Of a stretch of 64,000 nucleotides of DNA, positions 32,701 through 47,000 are shown piece by piece (the first letter of the stretch is position 1; each line of letters opens with the position of its first letter). This DNA is from Dysidea avara (taxonomy: Eukaryota > Porifera > Demospongiae > Dictyoceratida > Dysideidae). The notes beneath the pieces were generated by a model. The model saw only the letters and a list, made by a program, of their open reading frames with translations. It was not told the DNA's origin and searched no databases. A program made the translations under genes and the position numbers. The DNA is taken from assembly GCF_963678975.1 (NCBI RefSeq), contig NC_089274.1, forward strand, positions 27,343,053 through 27,407,052, written 5' to 3'.

Positions 32701-35053
32701 AACAATTTTTGTTTTATCCAACTGATTACATTTTTTACCAGATATTTGAGGAGATGGATGATCTTATCAGGAATGAGGCAGAGATAGGAACACATGTTAC
32801 CTATCATCTCTTTGAGAGTGTACGACAGTTTTGTAAATATGAGTCCTCGATGGCTACAGATTATGGGTATGGTGATTTATGATTACCACATTAATAATAC
32901 ACTCATATGTATTAAGGGATTGTATACTCTGTGTGTGTGTGTGTGTGTACAATGTATGTTTTGTAGGTTGAAAATCTATGGCTTGAATACGTCACAGTAG
33001 CCTCATTTTTACCAAATAAATCATAATTCATACTATGTAATTTATGAATTGGTGTTGGTGTTTAAACTGCTCATTAATATAGTAATGTTATCTAGTACAA
33101 CTATGTTTAATTGTTAATTACTATACCTCCAGGGGGGAGTTAAAATGTAACATATTTCCTGAGTGGTTTGAGCCCTTTGTGTGGGATTGGATTGATGACA
33201 TCACTCACAAAGTGAAGGAAGAAATCATAGTTCTGTTTGACAATGATGACTTGGAGACGTCATTTCAGAAGGTTATATAAATATATATGCCATACATATG
33301 TGTCTGTACATAACTACTGTAAGAGTTGATCAAATGTCTATATATACTACCTATTAACTTATTTAACTCCAGTATCATCATACAGTGTTTATGATGCAGA
33401 CTTTATTATACCCATGGCTGTATGGCTTGATATAAACAAAATGATTGCCTACGTATGAATCTGGGTAATAACTCCCTTAGTTATCAAATATGTAGATGTC
33501 TGCCCTCTATTTACCATTACGTCATGTATCGTGTATATGTCATGATAATATGTGTATTTCATACTTAGTATGAGAAAAAAGAAGATGAACAATGTAAAGA
33601 ATGTTCAGCCTTAGTATCAGATTGTGCTCTGGAAGTGAAAGTACTTTATGGAAAGGTATAAGTTAGCTTGTGCAGTTACCATGTACTATGTATGTATGTA
33701 TGTATGTATGTATGTATGTATGTATGTATGTATGTATGTATGTATGTATGTATGTATGTATGTATGTATGTATGTATGTATGTATGTATGTATGTATGTA
33801 TGTATGTATGTATGTATGTATGTATGTATGTATGTATGTATGTATGTATGTATGTATGTATGTATGTATGTATGTATGTATGTATGTATGTATGTATGTA
33901 TGTATGTATGTATGTATATATATATCATACGTACGTATTGTAATTATAACTGTACCAACTATAATATACCATAGTAGTCATGAAATAGTACTGGTCTTGA
34001 GAGATATAAATAATACTGGTCTTATGGGTATGCTCATAGGAAATAGTGACTAAAGATTGAGATACTCTAATAGAGCAGTCACTATGTACGAAATATTGTA
34101 ATAGAGTAGTCACACATGCTTGTAAGATTGAGATACTGCAATTGATTTTTACTGATGCTCAGCAAAATAGAAAAATTTCGAGCAAAATATTAAGCAAAAT
34201 ATTGAGCAAAATAGGTAAGAAATAAAAGAATTGCTGGAAAGAAAAATAGGTGGAAAAAAGCAGAATAGGTTCATCCCTACACATATACAACGTAGACATA
34301 ATTCAGTTACAGGTTATCTGCACTGCTAGGTCCTGTCTGGTGTTCTTCGGATACTGTAGCTGAAAAGTTCATAACCCAAAAATACTGTGTAGAATTTCTG
34401 CAGGAATACATTCAATCACTTACCCTAGACATTCAGCTACTACCATTTTGATGTCTAGTCAATATTAAACTGAAGATAGCTGGGGTCCACATAGGGGATT
34501 CTACTGTAGCTGTTAAACTATAATATTAGACCCTGACTGCAATATGTGACCAGCTGAGCAAAAACTCAACTATAGTTTGCACTTTTCTCATTTGTTTTAT
34601 GACTTCTTTTTAGAAATGTCTGTCAAAGTTTCAACCTTGTATCTGTTGAATACTCTTGATGTTGTAGTGATAGACAGTAGGGAAGTACAACAATTGATTT
34701 GTATAGCAACTATATACTGGTATTTATTTTAATCAATCATAACTCATGAGTGAAACACTCTATGGGGTTGGGACTTGTCTCACTGTGTTCAAGATGTGTT
34801 CAAGATGTGTTCAACATGTGTTCAACATGTGTCAGGGGCAGTGGAGCAGGCCAAAGAGTGAGGGGTCCAGGCCAGCTGTAAGTGAAAAAAAAGTAATTAC
34901 CTGCTGACAATAGCTGCCCTCCACCACTATATCTCCTTATTTACGTCATATGTAGCTAAGTAGCTTGCTACGCTGCTCTATTAGAATATCTAGATCCTGA
35001 CTGTTCTATTAGAGTATCTTGATCTTTTCTTGCAAATATTGTCCCATAAAAGT

Positions 35054-35086
<33 letters not shown>

Positions 35087-38000
35087 TCTCTCCCCCCCCC
35101 CCCCCCCCCCCCATCTCCACTGCCTATGCCATGTTATGGGTATACTGTCTGTTTAAAGAGTCTAAACTGTTTACTAGAGCAATTAAAATGTGCATGTAGC
35201 ACACAGTTTTACCAAATATGTTTTTCAATGTGCTATATATCTTTAAAACAGAATCAATGAAAAGTCATGTTTTGTTTTTGTGTAGCAGGTCACATGACAC
35301 CACTTGAAGAATTCTCATACTTGCCAATAAAACTTAATGCTGGTTGTTATTGTGACTGCTTGTATGCCCAGTCTTACTAGTTTAAAAAGTTAAGAGTTGG
35401 AAAAAAAAACACTCTTGCTTGAGTTTGTATGGTGCATGATTAGAGTTCACTTCTACATGTCATTTTTTACAGCTGTCGAAGTATTGGAATAAGTTACACT
35501 GGCCAGTGCCTATAGAGCATTATCACTTTGCCAAGAGATTTGTTAAGGTACTCCAATGGCTATGTAATATACACAGTATTAGTCCAACTTGTACAGGGTA
35601 TCTGTCAGCTGATGACTTTCTATGCCAACAAAACTGAACAGAAACTAACAACCATCAGCTTCTTTGAGGAAACATCTAAAGAAAGGATTAGCTGTTGTTC
35701 TGTGAATCATCAGGTGAGACATATCAGTGTAAATCACTCCAGTTATCTGTTTGATATCTACTAGCAGTTTGCATTATACAGTGAAATGATGGTTCTTTTT
35801 ACAACATTTGTTACACCATATGTGATCCATAGGCCTTTGTTAGCATGAACAGTTTGGATACTTGCCTTGAAATTTTGAAAATTTTGCCATCACAATTTGA
35901 CTTAAACCAATGCGTCTGCAACCTGGACTCTGAGGGTACTGAGGTGACCAAGGAGCAAGCACAAGTGTCACTGGAGGCTGTGATACAAGCATCACAAGAA
36001 GAGATTGAGAAGAAGCTGGAAAATGTGTTTACCAACATTGAAAACAAGGTATTATACACTATGCATGCAGCGTAGATGTAATACAACAGCTGTATCAGAT
36101 TGAGTAACTATATTATTACAATACAGGTGCATTAAATATTATATGTACTGCTTTATGCATGAAATTTGTAAACTATCATTTTAGTTACATATGACACAGT
36201 CACAGTATGACAAAAGTTTATGTACGCACATGTACATCATTTGACTATTAGTGAGTCATCATTTGACTATTATTCTAAGCATCAGTTGTAGCTGAATAAT
36301 TATGACTGCTCTATTAGAGTATACAGGTGCAGGGGTTGAAGTTTTAGTGAGGGAGCTACATTTCCCTCCCCTATGCTTCTATATCTATGGTTGTTTGCAC
36401 AACATGGAATCTATAGTCATATTAGTACTCTTTAAGAGAGCACATGTGAATTTGCCAAAACACATGATTTACTGCATCTGTGGAACATAGGATTAATCTG
36501 TGATGGCCTAAAGATAAAAATATAATTAAAAGTAAGCAGTGGCTTGCCAAGTGCTTCAAAATGTACTATCATCTTGTACAGATCACTTTAGTAGTTTTTG
36601 TCAAACTTTACAACTGTTACAGTTTTATTTAGCTAAAAAGGTCGCAATGTTGTTGTCCACATGCATATTGAGTACCTATCTACGTATGTGTTTTCTTATA
36701 GATCAGACTTCAACTAACACTCTTCATTCGTAAACTACTTGAAATTACTACTGGTGGACCATCAGTGGAAGATGTTAGTTACATGTAATAAAGTTTTTCT
36801 CTGTGTATTTTTATTATAGCATATTCCTGTAAATGTAAAATTAATTTGTATCCACTTCTATTACAGGCAGCATTACCTCTTTGCAACTTCCTATCAGAGA
36901 TCATTGACAACTATCGCAAAACATTGCTGGCAACAACACTGGAAAGGTGGTTGTGTTGTTTAAATCCATAGTGTGTATTTTTAACCATGTTGTCATTATC
37001 TTAGGTTTCTAAAATTTTTATGGAATTTATTGTGCACTATTATTGATGAGCTGGTTAATACTATTTCAGCTTCCAAGGTTTGTCCCAATAATTACATTAC
37101 AAATAAATATTATTTGTAATATTGTATAGCATGCCATACCAGCATCTACAACAGAAATACTTCAGGTATTTTTAAATATTAGTAATATTGTTTTGATAAA
37201 GTTGTTGTAGCTAGTGTTTTCAGGCAATGCATAAGGCCATGCGTTTGATTTTTTCATTGTTTAATGTTGCTTTGTCATGAGGCATGTATTTTCACCAACT
37301 GCAGTACATACAATAGACTTACCTTTGTCCTCCTTTCAAGTTTGTGCTCCAGTTCTTTTTGCTGACAACGCAATGTGTATATTACACACAGCACACCTCA
37401 CTAATGATCACTGATATGCTATGCCTCCCATAGTAGGCATATAGCTTCTTCAATGTGGAAAGTGATTGTGGGTTTACATTTTGTGCAATGACATGATGAT
37501 GTTATACTCAATCTATCTATCTACTAGTAAATGCACAAACACACACCATTTTCTAAGTCAGGGTTGAAATGATTGGTGAATAAGCTATAGCACTAGTTCT
37601 CACCTTAGCCCAAAGTTTTTCAACTTATAGGGTAGCAAGGATAACAAAATACTCTCCATCTGAGTGGTTGTCATGGTGAAATAAACTAATCACGTGAGTG
37701 TTAAGCAATCCCCACAATCGATTTCGGCCTTAACATCTATATAATTGCTTCCCAGATGTAGCTACATTTTATATGTAGCCTGGCTAGCTGGGCTACATAC
37801 GAAACTTAGTCCAGGAGGCTCCTTTGATCTGAGGTGTGAAAGTGTTACATCAGGTAGTAATAGAACTACCAAGCCTATTTATTCTAGCCACTACAAAATC
37901 ATCCAAGCCAGTCTAGGCTAACAGCCTGTGCTGCAGCCAACCAGTAGGAGTAGAGCCACTGGATTTAATTTATAGATTTCGATAATGGTTGCTTGTGGTC

Positions 38001-41000
38001 AGCAGCAGTGAACATTTTTACTACGTTTTGTTCACATAAACAGACGAGTCCTAGGAAATATGTTTATCACAATCGAACACAGTGAGAACAGGGCCGACGC
38101 CCAGCAATTTTGAGTGGTTAGTGGACTGCAATGGAGTATGCACATTACTCTTTATTGATCTGGTGTGATATTTATCATGCTCATATGATACTCAACTTCA
38201 TATGCTAACCATGTCAAGCTAAGGGGTCTGGGGGGAATGCTCACCCAAGGAAATTTTTGAAAATACATGTTTGAAATGGCATGTGGAAGCTATTTTTTTA
38301 ATTGTAACTGCTAATGCATGACATGCATGGTCAATTAGCCCAATTCAATACCATGTAGATGATGCACTGGAACTATTGAACCAAGCAGTCTAATGAGAAC
38401 AGTCTATATATAATCTATACTGAATGCTCTATAAGAGTACCAATGGCTGTTCTATTAGTATGATGACTGCTTTATTAGAGTATCTAGATCTTTTTGAAAA
38501 GTGGTCCAGCCAATGCCAGACTGGCCGGACTGTAGGCTCCAGACCTGGTTGAGAAGACAGACTAGACTCATCCTCTTACTCATCCTAGTCTAATGCAGGC
38601 GCAGCACTGGCATAACACAGGCGCAATGCCTATTCTACTGACGATAAGATTATTTTGGGAGTTTCTAATTGTTTTGTGTGTCTTGTGTGTACTTTAAGTT
38701 GAGGGTACTCTATGCCAGTTAAAGCACTGCCTATGTTCATGCGTTACATCTAATATACCATTAAAAGAGTGGTGTGCAGATGAAATATAGTACTTGACTT
38801 CACCTTGTGCTATATTTGTCTCTCGCTCACTCTTTTTTTCATGCGGTATTTGATGTGTAGCACTCGCAGCAGTGTGCTTTAACTCTTACATATATATGCA
38901 AGAGTTAAAGTACTGTCTAGGCTTGTAACATGTAAAAGAGTGGGCAAGAGACAAATATAGCATGAGGCAAAGTCAAGTTTTGTTACATTTCATCTGGAGA
39001 CCACTCTTTAAATGGTATATTTGATATATAGCATGTGCCTAGGCAGTGCTTTAACTGGTTTAGAGAACCATCAACTTGAGGTACACACAAGACACACGAA
39101 ACAATTAGAAACTCACAGAGTAGTCTCATCATCAGTACATAGGCATTGTGCCTGTGCTATGCCTTCATTAGACTAGGGATGAGTCTAGTCTGTCTTCTTA
39201 ATGACTAGTTGCTTGTGGCACTTAATAAAGCGTATTTCTGTAGGAGTCATCCGTTTATGTAAACAAAACATAATAAGAACGTTTACTACAGTGGTGTACT
39301 GCTGATCATATCATTGAAATCCTCAAGTATGTCTATAAATTAAATCCAGTGGTTCTGCTCTTACTGGTTGGGTTGTCTGGTCAGCCAGCGCAGTACAGGC
39401 TATCAGCCTAGACTGGCTTTGTTGATTGGTTGTACTAGCCAGAATAAGTGATTAATCACTCAAAGCAGGCTATTAGCCTACCTGGCAGTTATATAACTAC
39501 CTGACAGAGAACTGTAACTAGATCAAAGTGTTGTATAACTGCCACAGTTGCATTCTGTATGTCTTTTATAGAACCGTTTCTTGCTTTGATCCTCCCATGC
39601 AAGGTTCTTTGTAATATATAAGTAGAAGGAAAAATCAGTTGGATTCACTGAATTAGGGATTAAATACCCACTAGTATATCTGCGGGTAGAGGCAACCATC
39701 CTTGTTTCACCACTTTTTAGCTATTAATTCCCTTGTTTCACAACTTTTTACTTCTTTGATCCCTAATCCAACTTAAAGTTTCTAATTTTTCCTTCTACTT
39801 GTTTGTTTATTTTTTCAATAACATAATTATGACAAATTAACCTGCACATACCACATAAAAGAAAGAATAGTGGCATGCAGGAATGCCATAAAGTAATTTA
39901 GCATCCGAACACGCTCCCCAACAATCAGTTACGTAATGGAAAGGGAGGTGGCCATTACGCTTTGTTTTCAGGTATGCTTTGCCCATTACACTGTGCTACA
40001 AGCAAAGAACAGTATGAGAAATGACTCTGCAATCAATCCAGTCTATACAGAAAATATGGGCAATAAGCATAATAGCAACGTAGCCACAGGGAAGCCTCAT
40101 CACACTATCACGAATTAACACTTTGGGTTGTCAGCAAAAAGAAGTGGAACACAAAGGAGGACAAAGGCAAGTCCATGATGCGTGTAAACGCACATCTCGG
40201 GATGAAGTGACATCAAACAATGTCAAGCCCGTAGCCTTATCCATTGTTAAGTTATGCTTGGCTGGAGGAATCAGTTAGTCAGTCAGTGTAAAATTCTGTT
40301 GAATAGAATTTTTTTTACAAAAAATTCCATATAAACTTTCTGGGGTTGGTCTGAAGACATTTTGGGCTTGGCTGTGCCTAACCAATGCTGCCAAGCTGTC
40401 ATACAGGGAAATTGAGGCTAGTTTTAGGGTAATAGTTTTGGCCAGGAAAGCCCAGTTCTTCATGATCCCTATACAGTACTGCCGAACTGTACGATACTCA
40501 CTTGCAGATAGTAAAGTAGCTTTGAAACCTTCGGAGGTTTGTAACATTTGAAGGTGGTTTTACTCTTCTGAAGCTTCATAACCATGGATACTGCCATGTG
40601 TAATTAGTCAAAAAGCCATGTGCTTCTTGGAAGCATGCAAATATGTGACCTGGTCTGCAAAAAGGGATCTAATAGCCTTTTCAATTGCATGTACTTGGCT
40701 ACCTGTAACTTGACTTGTGAATGTGGTATCACCCTGAAGGTTGGTACCCTTATACCCCTAACATAGCACTATTGCTTGGTGTAATATGAAGGTGATAGGT
40801 TGAAAACATGAGGAGTTATGATTAGTCAAGCTTGACAATTTGGAAATGCTATAAGACCCCTTTTCGCAGACCGGGTCATATATTGTAATCATGGTATATT
40901 TGTAGTCTAAGCAGTTGTACTAGAGCTGGTACTACAGCTGCAACAAAGTGTGAGACCATTATGGATGGGCACCCATCAGGTATAATCATCAATTACTAAT

Positions 41001-44000
41001 CAACAAAGGTTCAAAAGTTCGGTGGCTTTCTTGCAAGAAGCTTCGGAGGGTAAAATTTGGTCTTCGTTCCATCCCTAATACTCACCTGTGGTTTGAGGTA
41101 TGTGACACTAATGCATGTTATGCCTATAATAGCAGGCTAATAGCCTGCGGCAGGTGCAATATGGTTAATCTCCAAAGCCAGTTTAGGCTAGTAGCCTTTG
41201 CCACACTGGGAGATCTATCACCTCATACGTCATGACTTTAATGAAGGGTGGCAGCAGGTAACATTGCTCCTACGTTTGTTGATATGAATAGACAAGTCCT
41301 GGGGATATAGGGATTACTAAGGCCTACAATTGATTGTCACTACCATTTTGAACAAACTGAATCGCAATAGGAAGGCTACCAGCATATCTACTGTGCCAAA
41401 CTATGGCAAATGACTGTGTAAGTGTAAGTCGTTTTATCAAGTTAGTTTGTCTGTGTATGGGTTGTTAGTATGTTTTGTAGTGCGGGTTAGTCTAGACACA
41501 TGGTATGTATTATATGAACTATGGCTCACTTTGGTGTATTACACCCCAGTCATTAGAAGTTTACTGCTGATAAACCCCTCGGCTTTGCCTCAGGGTTAAT
41601 CAACAGTAAACTTCCCCTGACTTCGGAGTCGGGGTGTATATAAGTATAATGCACTTCTTGGCCATGGTTTATATAGCTAAAATTGGTCTGTTTATTTATC
41701 CGTTCTTTTAATTTTTGGTCTCAGATTTTTGGTACATATTTTCATGCATCTGGTAATGGTTTGTCAACTACTGCACTTGAGACTTCAAGTTATATGGTAC
41801 GTAAGTATTGTAATGTGATAACATTTTAGTTTATATTGTACATTAAGGATATGATATGCCATGTAATTTAGTAGTTCGACATGTATGTACTCTACTTGTG
41901 ACACAGTTGCATCCCGAAACTTCAAGTTACCATACCATAGTTTGGTGAATCAAAGGAAATTCGCCAAATTTTATTCACTATTTATATTGGCAGTGTAGTA
42001 AATTCACCATAATTTTATCCACCAACCTGCTCACATGCTGATTCACCAAACTTTCATCATATACAATATAGCCAGAAATTTTCTAGGTACATACGTAGCT
42101 TTCATGAAATTGTGAAAATGCGATTTAGGCATTTTTAAATTCATTCATAAAAGTCTATAGCACACTTTTACAATAAAGGTAATGATTATATGTAACCTTA
42201 AACATTTCATGATTATATTTTCACAAAACTATCATTACTTGGGAAGTTTGTGAAAGTTTTGTCCCTTGAAAATTTCAGGCTATACAGTATTGCATGCACA
42301 GGATATATGCTATTTAGGAATGGTGGAGTATGCTCTGGTACCTGCATGTCCACTAACAGTATAATAGTGTAACTATATCTTGTATGTGTGTCTATATAGA
42401 AACTCCGTGACAAAGTGAGTTGTAAGGTGTTGCCAACACAGGAGTTGTTGGAGGTCTACCTGTTACAGTTGGCAGAAAAACAGGTAATTAGTATGCTGTA
42501 CCTATATTAAGTGTCCCACTGATATTTACATTGGTATCAAATTGGAGCTGATGTTATGTGTTGTAACAGTACAGCCAGTTTTTAACCACTCTCATCAATT
42601 ATCAACATATAAGTTTCTAAAATGACAAAATAGACTGGTAATATTATAGCACTAAACTTATTCTTACATTACAGATGCAGGCTTTGTTTCTTTTTTGTTG
42701 TACATTGAGTATCTATCAATTTGAAGGAGATGCTCTCTAATAGAACAGTCACCATGTAATGAATATTTTATCATCGTATAATCACACATATATAGCTAAC
42801 TTGGAAGGCATGTAATTGTATTGATAATATAAAGTAATACACAGAGATAGGGGTAGTGTGTTACACAATAATATTACTTTTAAAGTAATGAAGTAATACA
42901 ATGCATTACCATAGATATACGACTCCTAATAGGGATTGGAAATGGTGTCACACACCAGAAATAGGCTTGCTTCAAATGTTACGGGTGGTTTCCATAATTT
43001 GTACCATATACTAGTTTAATTGTCCCCTAATGAAGTTTTAAAAGTTTTGCGAGAGTGATTTAGAACCTAAGAGCAAAGTGTGCTACCATCCTACTAGCTT
43101 TGTTAGCTTGAAATATAAACGGTCACGCTAGACAGCAGCTGTGCAGAGTTAGGAGAACAGAAACATGACAGTACAACAACACCTAGTCCAGTTGTAACCA
43201 AGGAAATATGCAGCGTTTAAACTAGAGGTGTGGCTTACAAACCATACTGTTCAATTCTAATGACCAAAGAGGTTCTAACAAGCCACATATCATTGATACC
43301 AGAAGATGTACACAGCTGCTACAGTAATAAAAACGTACCTTGGTGTAGAAGCGATACTGAAACGGCACGATATGACGAGTTTCTTCTGTGGGAAAGGCCA
43401 GTCAGTGACTTCCACCAAAGCAACTTGTATCGATCAACCTTAGAGAACTTTCATATTCTACTAAACCTACACTGATAGTCTACAGTAAAGAGAAATAATT
43501 GTTAGTCTTTTCATGCTCTTCAAAGAGGTAACAAACGAAATGTGCCTCGTATCTAACTAGTGATGTCAATTGTACAGGTAGTATACTGGGTGCGTGGCGC
43601 CATTTCCAATCCTTACTAGCAGTCGTATATCTATGGCGTTACAAAGTAACCAGTAATATGTAACAGAAGATACTTTTAAAAAAGTACTATAGATATTACG
43701 TATGTTACTTATCTATAGTCGAACGTATCCGCTGTACCTATAGTGAAGCATAAGGATGCTGTATTTACAGTCTACTAGTGATACTGGAAACTCATGAGTA
43801 CTACAGCTAACAACCAGACCATGCAGCGCTATCCTTAATAACACACATTGTTTGCTTTGCACATGAGACCAATGTACTGAAAATAATTGTAGTAATCTAC
43901 ATCCAACATTTGTTTAATATTCCATTGGTAGTTGGATACCTTTGAGAAACACACCTTTGACATGTGTATGTGTAGGCCTCATATGGAGGGAACAGACATA

Positions 44001-47000
44001 GATGGACTCAGTCACAAGTTACCTATACCTGCAGATATACTAATGAAGGTTAAGGATTTAATAATTTGCAGGTATAGACAATCTCTCTTGTTCCCTTGTT
44101 TCACTACTTTTTATCCTTAAAATATCTAATTTTTCTTTTACTTGTATTAGGTGTAATTAGTAATGCAAGTAAGTTACTTTTGAAATATAATAACCCCCAT
44201 TTCTGACAGTACAAATATATTGTCATTGGTAAGTGTATCAGTGAACTGCACTGCTGAGTATGGGTATCTCATCAGATCAGTCTTATCCTTTATCAGTGTA
44301 TAATGTGTAGTAAGACAATAATAGTATATATGTGACTGGATCTGCAAGAATCCCACATTAGTGCAAGCCTATTTTTACAATATGCAATGAGTGAAATGTT
44401 TATAAAGTTGAAAAAATCCACTTGTTTCACAATGAAAAAAGTACTAATGGCAAGCAGGAGGAGTTCGAAAGCTTTTGTTTTGTGTCAGTACTCATAAGGA
44501 CACGGAAGATATAAACATTAGTCTGCCTCGCATTGGATGGACAGCTCTTTATCATTTTTCTCATGTTTTCACCTTTGCCCTGGTTGTAGGAAGAGCCTGG
44601 AAGTTTGCCTGTTCATGGAGTATCCTGATGGTGTAAATTACATTTTGGTAGAGGACTGCATTTTAACAGGCCCGTAGCCAAGGGGGGTTCGGTAGGTTCG
44701 GACGAACCGCCCTCTTGGGAAAAAGGTCCACAATTTCAGTAAAAAGGTCCACAATTCCAAGTCCATATAAGTCTACAGCAAACTGGAATCGATTCCTTAA
44801 AGTCCCCAAATCGCTAAAGCTGATAACAATCGATTGTGGTTTTACATTATACACGTGATTTAACACCTTATGTAAACAACGGTGATGGGACGCGCGAAAC
44901 AGAAAGAGCGTGAGAGGAAGCGGTCAGCTTCTTCCTGTCAGCGACTAGATAAACTTTTTGCGAAGAAGAGCAAGGTATTTGAAGAAGAGGTGATTGCAAT
45001 TGATAGTAATTCTGACGACGATTCCGCTGAAGATGTTTTGACCAGCTCTACTCCCTCCTTACCTTCTGGTAATATAGCTAGCTAGCTATATAGTTAGCTT
45101 GCTATAGTGAATAGATAGTAGATAAACATTCTAATTCTCGTAAATGCAAGTATTAAATTACCCGGTTTTGAGTGTAAAATGATTCTACTGTGCTCATGCA
45201 AACGTGGCGTGGCTTGTGCCTGTCAGTTATCTACTATACAACAGACTGTCAGTTACTGATTACTCCAGGATGCTGTAATTCAATGCACAACATATAAACA
45301 ATAGATTGTGCTAATAATTTTAATTGTCATTAAATTATCAACTCAGTATACCATGTATAGTAGAAATACAGTGTAATGTATAGTATGAGTACGTAATACG
45401 TAGTATGAAACTGATGGCTCACAATAAATCATTCTTCTAATCTATTATAGGAACGGAAGTCATTTTAAATCCGGTTGAAGATATTACCAGTAGCCATACT
45501 CCACCATCACTACTTACCCCTGCATCATCATCAGCTTCTGAGTCTCAAATGGTGAAAGCAACTGATGTGCCACAACCTAGCAAAACACCAAGCCTTGTCC
45601 AAATGGACATTGGCATAATCTATTCTAAGGCTACGTCACCTGCTGATTTTTCTGCTGCAGTGCACTCGCTGACGGTGGCTGAAAAGTATGAATTGCTTAC
45701 AAACCATAAAATTCCACACAAGGACCATGCATTTCCAACACAGCATGTTGGTGGTTGCAATCGCAGTTTCAAACCTGCATGGCTTTCACTGCATCCTTGG
45801 ATGGTGTACAGTGAGCAGGTTGATGGAGTATTCTGCATCATATGTGCCATTTTCTGCACTGATTTGTCCAAAGGAAGCTTTGTTAACAAGCCATTCCATG
45901 CATGGAACAAAAAAAGTGAAAAGGCTAAGGAGCATGAAAATTCTTTGTATCATCAAAAGTGCATGGAACTGGCTGATAGCTTCAAATATAATGTTGAGCA
46001 TCCGGATGTCTCCATCACATCTCAGGTAGATGCTCGCAAAGCTGCAAATATCGAACGCAACCGTAGCATTCTGAAATCTTTGGCTAGCGCTGTGCTGTTT
46101 TGTGGCAAACAGTGCATAGCCTTGCGAGGAGATGCAGAGAAACCTGAAACACCAGGTAATCCAGGAAATTTTCTTGCTCTACTAAAATTGCTAGCTACAA
46201 ATGATGATATATTAAGGAAACATCTGGAAACTCCTGCAATGAGAAATGCAACATACATCTCTCCTCAAAGTCAGAATGATTTGATTGAGGTTATAGGTGA
46301 GCAAATATTCCAAGGCATAGTAGATGATGTCAATGCATCTCCATTTTATGCTATTCTGGCAGATGAGGTAACATCCCACAATGTGGAGTACCTAGCTTTA
46401 TGTGTCAGATTTTTTGATCATAAGCAGAATACAATCAGGGAAGAATTTTTGGCATTTCTGCCCTTAGTACGAATAACAGGTGAGGCAATTTCTGCTGTCA
46501 TATTAGGCTTCTTAAGTAAGAACCAAATTCCAGCATCAAACATGCGTGGTCAGGGGTATGATGGTGCTAGCAACATGGCTTCAGATTCGGTAGGTGTCCA
46601 AGCACGTATTAAGCAGGCAGCCCCATTAGCTACGTATGTACATTGTAATGGCCATTGTCTTAATTTAGTTATCAGCAAAAGTTGTAAATTACCACAAGTA
46701 CGCAATGTTCTTGATCGGATGCAAAGCTGCAGTAAGTTTTTTCTGTACAGTCCAAAGCGAATGGGTGTTTTAGAACTCATTATAAGGCAAAATGTGGTTG
46801 ATGAGACAAGAAGAAAACCCTTGTTGGATGTTTGCAGGACCAGATGGGCAGAACGGCAGAGTGCTTATCAACACTTCTATCAGGCATATGTGTTCATTAC
46901 TGAGGCTTTGGAGCTGATCGGCTACAAACGGCACATGGAAAAGTATGGCACCACCTATTCAGATTGGGGTACAACAAGCCGTAGTGATGCACAACAACTG

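Larger units (their letters stand above)
37166..41724. other. Intron 30 of the UNC13-like gene, repeat-filled
   Basis: 4.6 kb without exons. Contains R1 copies in opposite orientations (37800-38060 minus, 39080-39610 plus), short AGTTAAAGCACTGCC palindromes around 38690-39060, an R3 relative (39840-40460), a MITE (40641-40882) and three copies of the CTCTATTAGAG motif (38420-38490). Confidence 0.7.
30682..42483 (+). other. MUN domain region (MHD1/MHD2) of UNC13-like copy 1
   Basis: Exons 12-32, about residues 350-1045. Helical throughout. Recognisable segments: SGLIDYLQWYLADVPSLY; WFEPFVWDWIDD followed by LYGKLSKYWNKLHWPVP and GICQLMTFYA (MHD1-type); PLCNFLSEIIDNYRKTL, LKFLWNLLCTIIDELV, YFHASGNGL (MHD2-type). 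In the family this rod catalyses SNARE opening and assembly. Confidence 0.8.

Noticed and set aside
33371..33417. Possible exon starting TATCATCATACAGTG after a good acceptor
   Set aside because: Its phase does not fit between exons 22 and 23, which join directly in phase 0.
33648..34053. CMYV and YIHT repeat proteins
   Set aside because: Translations of a pure (TGTA)n array in an intron.
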